Positions 5,998-8,009 of a stretch of DNA of 8,009 bases are shown here, in pieces. The DNA is taken from positions 1 through 8,009 of the forward strand of contig JAVWEY010000052.1 of NCBI GenBank assembly GCA_036641395.1. The letters are read 5' to 3'. Below the pieces are notes generated by a model. The model saw nothing but the letters and a program-made list of their open reading frames with translations, was not told the DNA's origin and searched no databases. The position numbers were made by a program, and so were the translations under genes. This stretch comes from JAVXTH01 sp036641395. GTDB taxonomy: Bacteria > Bacillota_I > Bacilli_A > Erysipelotrichales > Erysipelotrichaceae. The stretch's first letter is position 1. Each line of letters begins with the position of its first letter.

Positions 5998-6061
5998 TTA
6001 TTCAAAAACTGAACCCATTTTTTAAGGGTATACTAAAAACATGTTAAATGGAGGTAATGGT

Positions 6062-7285
6062 ATGGAAGATAACAATTTAAACAATTGTGGTGAAAGAGAC
6101 AAAATTCTAGAAGGCGAATTTAAAAACGTTGAAGGAAGTTTTAATTATCAAGAAAAACCAATGAAAAAGAAAAAAATGAAAAATTTCATACATAATCATT
6201 ATAGTGCTTGTCTATTAACTGGTTGTTTATGTATCTCCCTTGTTGGGGGTTTTGGTGGTACCTATCTTGCGAATTCACTCAATGACGATCAAGGTAAAGT
6301 GGTTATGTATCAAGGAAGTGCAACTCCTGTAAATACAACTAAAAACAATACCAAGAATGCAACTAGTGTTGCGAAAAACAGTTTAGATCAAGTTGTTGAA
6401 ATAACGACTGAATCCTCGAAAACATCGACATTCATGGAACAATATGTTGAACAAGGTGCAGGTAGTGGTGTCATTCTTTCAAATGATGGTTATATCGTAA
6501 CCAACCATCATGTTATTAATGGGGCAACTAAAATAAGTATTACAACCCATAACGGAAAGAACTATCAAGCAAAAGTTATCGGTAGTGATCAACAAAGTGA
6601 TTTAGCCTTATTAAAAATTGATGCTAGTGGCTTAAATCCTGCCGTATTAGGAGATTCCAGTAAATTAGCCATTGGTGATGAAGCAATTGCTATTGGGAAT
6701 CCGCTGGGACAAGGTGCAACTCTTACCACTGGTGTTATCTCTGCATTAGATCGTGATATCACTATTGATGGTGAAACCATGACGCTTCTACAAACGAATG
6801 CAGCTATTAATCCTGGTAACTCAGGTGGTGGTTTATTTAATAGTAATGGTGAATTAATTGGTATCGTAAATGCGAAAACAAGTGGGAATAACATTGAAGG
6901 ACTTGGTTTTGCCATTCCTATTAACAGTGCGAAAGTAGTAATTGAAGAACTAATGAAAAATGGTTATGTATCAAATCGTGCTCAGCTAGGTGTTTCACTA
7001 ATTGATGTTGAAGATTCAATGACAGCGATGAAAGCAGGTGTTGATGAAGTTGGTGTTTATATTTCTAAAATATTCAATAATTCAGCTGCTGATAAAGGTG
7101 GATTGAAAATACGTGATCAAATTTTACAAATCGGTAATTCAAAAGTAACAACTTCTGCCGAAGCACGTGCCGCTATTCACCAGCATAAAGCAGGCGACAC
7201 AATTACCATTAAAATCATCCGTGAAGGTGAAAAGATGGATGTGAAAGTAACATTAGATGAAGCGAGTAAGAGCGAAACACAATAG
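6062..7285 (+). CDS. htrA: HtrA/DegP-family membrane-anchored serine protease with PDZ domain
   Basis: Cell-envelope quality-control protease that degrades misfolded exported proteins. The 407 residues contain a charged cytoplasmic N-tail (1-45, with a lysine cluster at 34-40) and one membrane segment (about 48-70). A low-complexity Thr/Asn linker (about 86-105) follows, then a trypsin-like domain (about 107-295) and a C-terminal PDZ domain (about 308-398). The catalytic triad is complete: H150 in TNHHV, D180 in SDLALLK, and S254 in GNSGGG. Start: GGAGG lies 7 bases before ATG 6062-6064. The upstream in-frame ATG at 6041 comes before that ribosome site and lacks one of its own. The anchor orientation (Lys-rich side in) puts the protease outside. 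It is monocistronic, ending at a strong hairpin. Bacillota homologues are usually induced by secretion or heat stress through two-component systems; none is encoded in this window. Confidence 0.95.
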   Translation: MEDNNLNNCGERDKILEGEFKNVEGSFNYQEKPMKKKKMKNFIHNHYSACLLTGCLCISLVGGFGGTYLANSLNDDQGKVVMYQGSATPVNTTKNNTKNATSVAKNSLDQVVEITTESSKTSTFMEQYVEQGAGSGVILSNDGYIVTNHHVINGATKISITTHNGKNYQAKVIGSDQQSDLALLKIDASGLNPAVLGDSSKLAIGDEAIAIGNPLGQGATLTTGVISALDRDITIDGETMTLLQTNAAINPGNSGGGLFNSNGELIGIVNAKTSGNNIEGLGFAIPINSAKVVIEELMKNGYVSNRAQLGVSLIDVEDSMTAMKAGVDEVGVYISKIFNNSAADKGGLKIRDQILQIGNSKVTTSAEARAAIHQHKAGDTITIKIIREGEKMDVKVTLDEASKSETQ

Positions 7286-7301
7286 TAATTTTAAGCCAAA
7301 G

Positions 7302-7344
7302 AAAATCGGTACCTTATTTATAATAATAAGAGTACCGATTTTTT
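7302..7344 (+). terminator. Strong terminator between htrA and the zinc-ribbon gene, usable from both sides
   Basis: AAAATCGGTAC (7302-7312) pairs with GTACCGATTTT (7332-7342). CTTATT then pairs with AATAAG, with a single bulged A and a six-base loop. T-runs follow on the plus strand and TTTTC on the minus strand, so it can end both convergent transcripts. It overlaps the stop codon of the minus-strand gene. Confidence 0.9.
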
Positions 7345-7738
7345 AAGTTCTTTTATCAAATTTAGTTTGGCACTTGGGACAAGTGATGGTTACACTACCT
7401 CTTCCTTTAGGTACCCTAATCTTCTGTTTACAACTAGGACAAGTAAAGAAACGATGTGTTTTACGCTCTTTCAAATGTTTCTTTTTTAATTGAAACCATG
7501 AACGAAATGGTTGAGTAAATCTCAAATATGCCATATTCTCAGCATATCGTTTCGAAATATTACGTGAGAATAATCTAAAATACATTATAATAACAATTAA
7601 AAATGAAGCGATTTGAGCAATTCCATTTCCACTTAAGATTGAAAGTAACCATACAACAAAGAATGAAACAAGTAATGCTTTTGATAATGCGTCATTTGCG
7701 CCATATCTTCCAGCCATAAATTTTCTTAACCAATTCAT
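7343..7738 (-). CDS. Small two-TM protein with C-terminal zinc ribbon
   Basis: The 131-residue protein has a short N-terminal FMAGRYGANDALS motif (7-19), two membrane segments (about 20-36 and 39-55), and a basic linker (about 59-95). The C-terminal four-cysteine zinc ribbon uses C100, C103, C120 and C123 (CPSC and CPKC), with RVPKGRG between the pairs. Similar small proteins with the RYG start and an RVP-G-G zinc ribbon are common and uncharacterised in Bacillota; this is from memory of the family's look. With both termini inside, the ribbon would face the cytoplasm. Function is unknown: zinc ribbons bind nucleic acid or protein, or are structural. AAGGAGG (7745-7751), 6 bases before the ATG at 7736-7738, fixes the start. 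It is convergent with htrA, so proximity to the protease need not mean shared function. Confidence 0.88.
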   Translation of the reverse strand: MNWLRKFMAGRYGANDALSKALLVSFFVVWLLSILSGNGIAQIASFLIVIIMYFRLFSRNISKRYAENMAYLRFTQPFRSWFQLKKKHLKERKTHRFFTCPSCKQKIRVPKGRGSVTITCPKCQTKFDKRT

Positions 7739-7765
7739 TTGAATGCCTCCTTAAAGGATACGATT

Positions 7766-7774
7766 ATTATAGCA
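7766..7774 (-). promoter_or_regulatory. Extended -10 promoter of the zinc-ribbon gene
   Basis: Minus-strand TGCTATAAT with no good -35. Predicted start is near 7759, about 20 bases before the ATG. Confidence 0.6.
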
Positions 7775-7866
7775 TAATCAATTATGAATAACATCCTTTT
7801 GGCGGTTTTAAAATTAGTGAAATTATGTTATTAAGCTTATTTAATTCAAAATATAACAGTTTATTA

Positions 7867-7893
7867 TAACCTATATTTCCTAGGAAATGGTTA
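7867..7893. repeat. Long dyad centred on a 14-bp perfect palindrome
   Basis: ATTTCCTAGGAAAT (7875-7888) is perfectly symmetric. It is flanked by TAACC (7867-7871) and GGTTA (7889-7893), which also pair but with three extra bases on the left. It lies between the zinc-ribbon promoter and the AraC-type gene terminator. It may be an operator or an RNA hairpin; no function can be assigned. Confidence 0.6.
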
Positions 7894-7894
7894 C

Positions 7895-7918
7895 AAAAAA
7901 ATCGCAATTAAGCGATTT
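7895..7918 (-). terminator. Terminator of the AraC-family gene
   Basis: On the minus strand AAATCGC (7912-7918) pairs with GCGATTT (7899-7905), with a six-base loop and a following run of T. It overlaps the stop codon of the gene it ends by two bases. Confidence 0.85.
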
Positions 7919-8009
7919 ATTCTTGTTGGAGTAAAATAGACTTTCTAAAAACACCTGGTGTCATATTCTTAATTTTTAAGAAATTACGAGAGAATGTTTT
8001 CGCGTTATT
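7917..8009 (-). CDS. AraC-family transcriptional regulator, C-terminal fragment
   Basis: Only the last 30 residues are in the window; the gene continues past the right edge. They read TFSRNFLKIKNMTPGVFRKS (residues 5-24 of the fragment), matching the end of the second helix-turn-helix of AraC/XylS regulators, where F-x(2)-x-F-K-x(3)-G-x-TP-x-x-(F/Y)-R is conserved. The stop TAA (7917-7919) sits in the terminator stem. Nothing can be said of its ligand or targets. Confidence 0.85.
   Translation of the reverse strand, partial: NNAKTFSRNFLKIKNMTPGVFRKSILLQQE

Noticed and set aside
6589..6915. Minus-strand open frame inside htrA
   Set aside because: It lies wholly within a gene with a complete protease domain and clear catalytic residues, has no ribosome site, and its proline-rich translation matches no family.

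Overview
The window reads as a stretch of chromosome from a low-GC, AT-rich Gram-positive-type bacterium (Bacillota). Support: strong purine-rich Shine-Dalgarno sequences before nearly every gene, hairpin-plus-U-run terminators, sigma-A-like promoters (several with an extended TGn -10), and families typical of this phylum (NiaR/NiaX niacin uptake, membrane-anchored HtrA, oleate hydratase). UGA is used as a stop (niaR), which argues against Mycoplasma-type code use. Erysipelotrichia/Turicibacter-like or related lineages are plausible, but the sequence alone does not settle this. I see no phage, transposon, CRISPR or conjugation genes.

Layout from left to right. The left edge holds the N-terminal part of an M50 site-2-type membrane metalloprotease (minus strand) with its own promoter. 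Next comes a minus-strand cluster, transcribed leftward: a Cof-type HAD phosphatase, the niacin-responsive repressor NiaR, and the ECF niacin transporter S component NiaX. NiaX has its own promoter inside the end of niaR, with a palindromic operator candidate at the predicted start of transcription. This looks like a self-contained vitamin B3 uptake switch. Divergent from it is a plus-strand oleate hydratase (570 aa) that has an unusual hydrophobic N-terminus and Met at the position of the usual catalytic Glu. It ends in a hairpin, directly followed by a near-consensus promoter and a tRNA-Glu(UUC) gene with its own terminator.

To the right, a minus-strand gene encodes a protein with a lysine-rich tail containing four tandem 17-residue repeats and a helical C-terminal domain that I do not recognise. 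Divergent from it, across a 247-bp regulatory region with several TGTGA-type half-sites, is a plus-strand HtrA/DegP-family serine protease (N-terminal membrane anchor, trypsin-like domain, PDZ domain). A strong hairpin that can act in both directions separates htrA from a convergent small two-TM protein with a C-terminal zinc ribbon. The right edge holds the last 30 codons of an AraC-family regulator with its terminator.

Most of this is ordinary housekeeping or stress and nutrient chromosome content. The parts most worth a second look are the oleate hydratase variant, the repeat-bearing lysine-rich protein, and the operator-like palindromes upstream of niaX and htrA. I found no convincing evidence of a wholly new multi-gene system. 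No gap without a gene exceeds about 250 bases.
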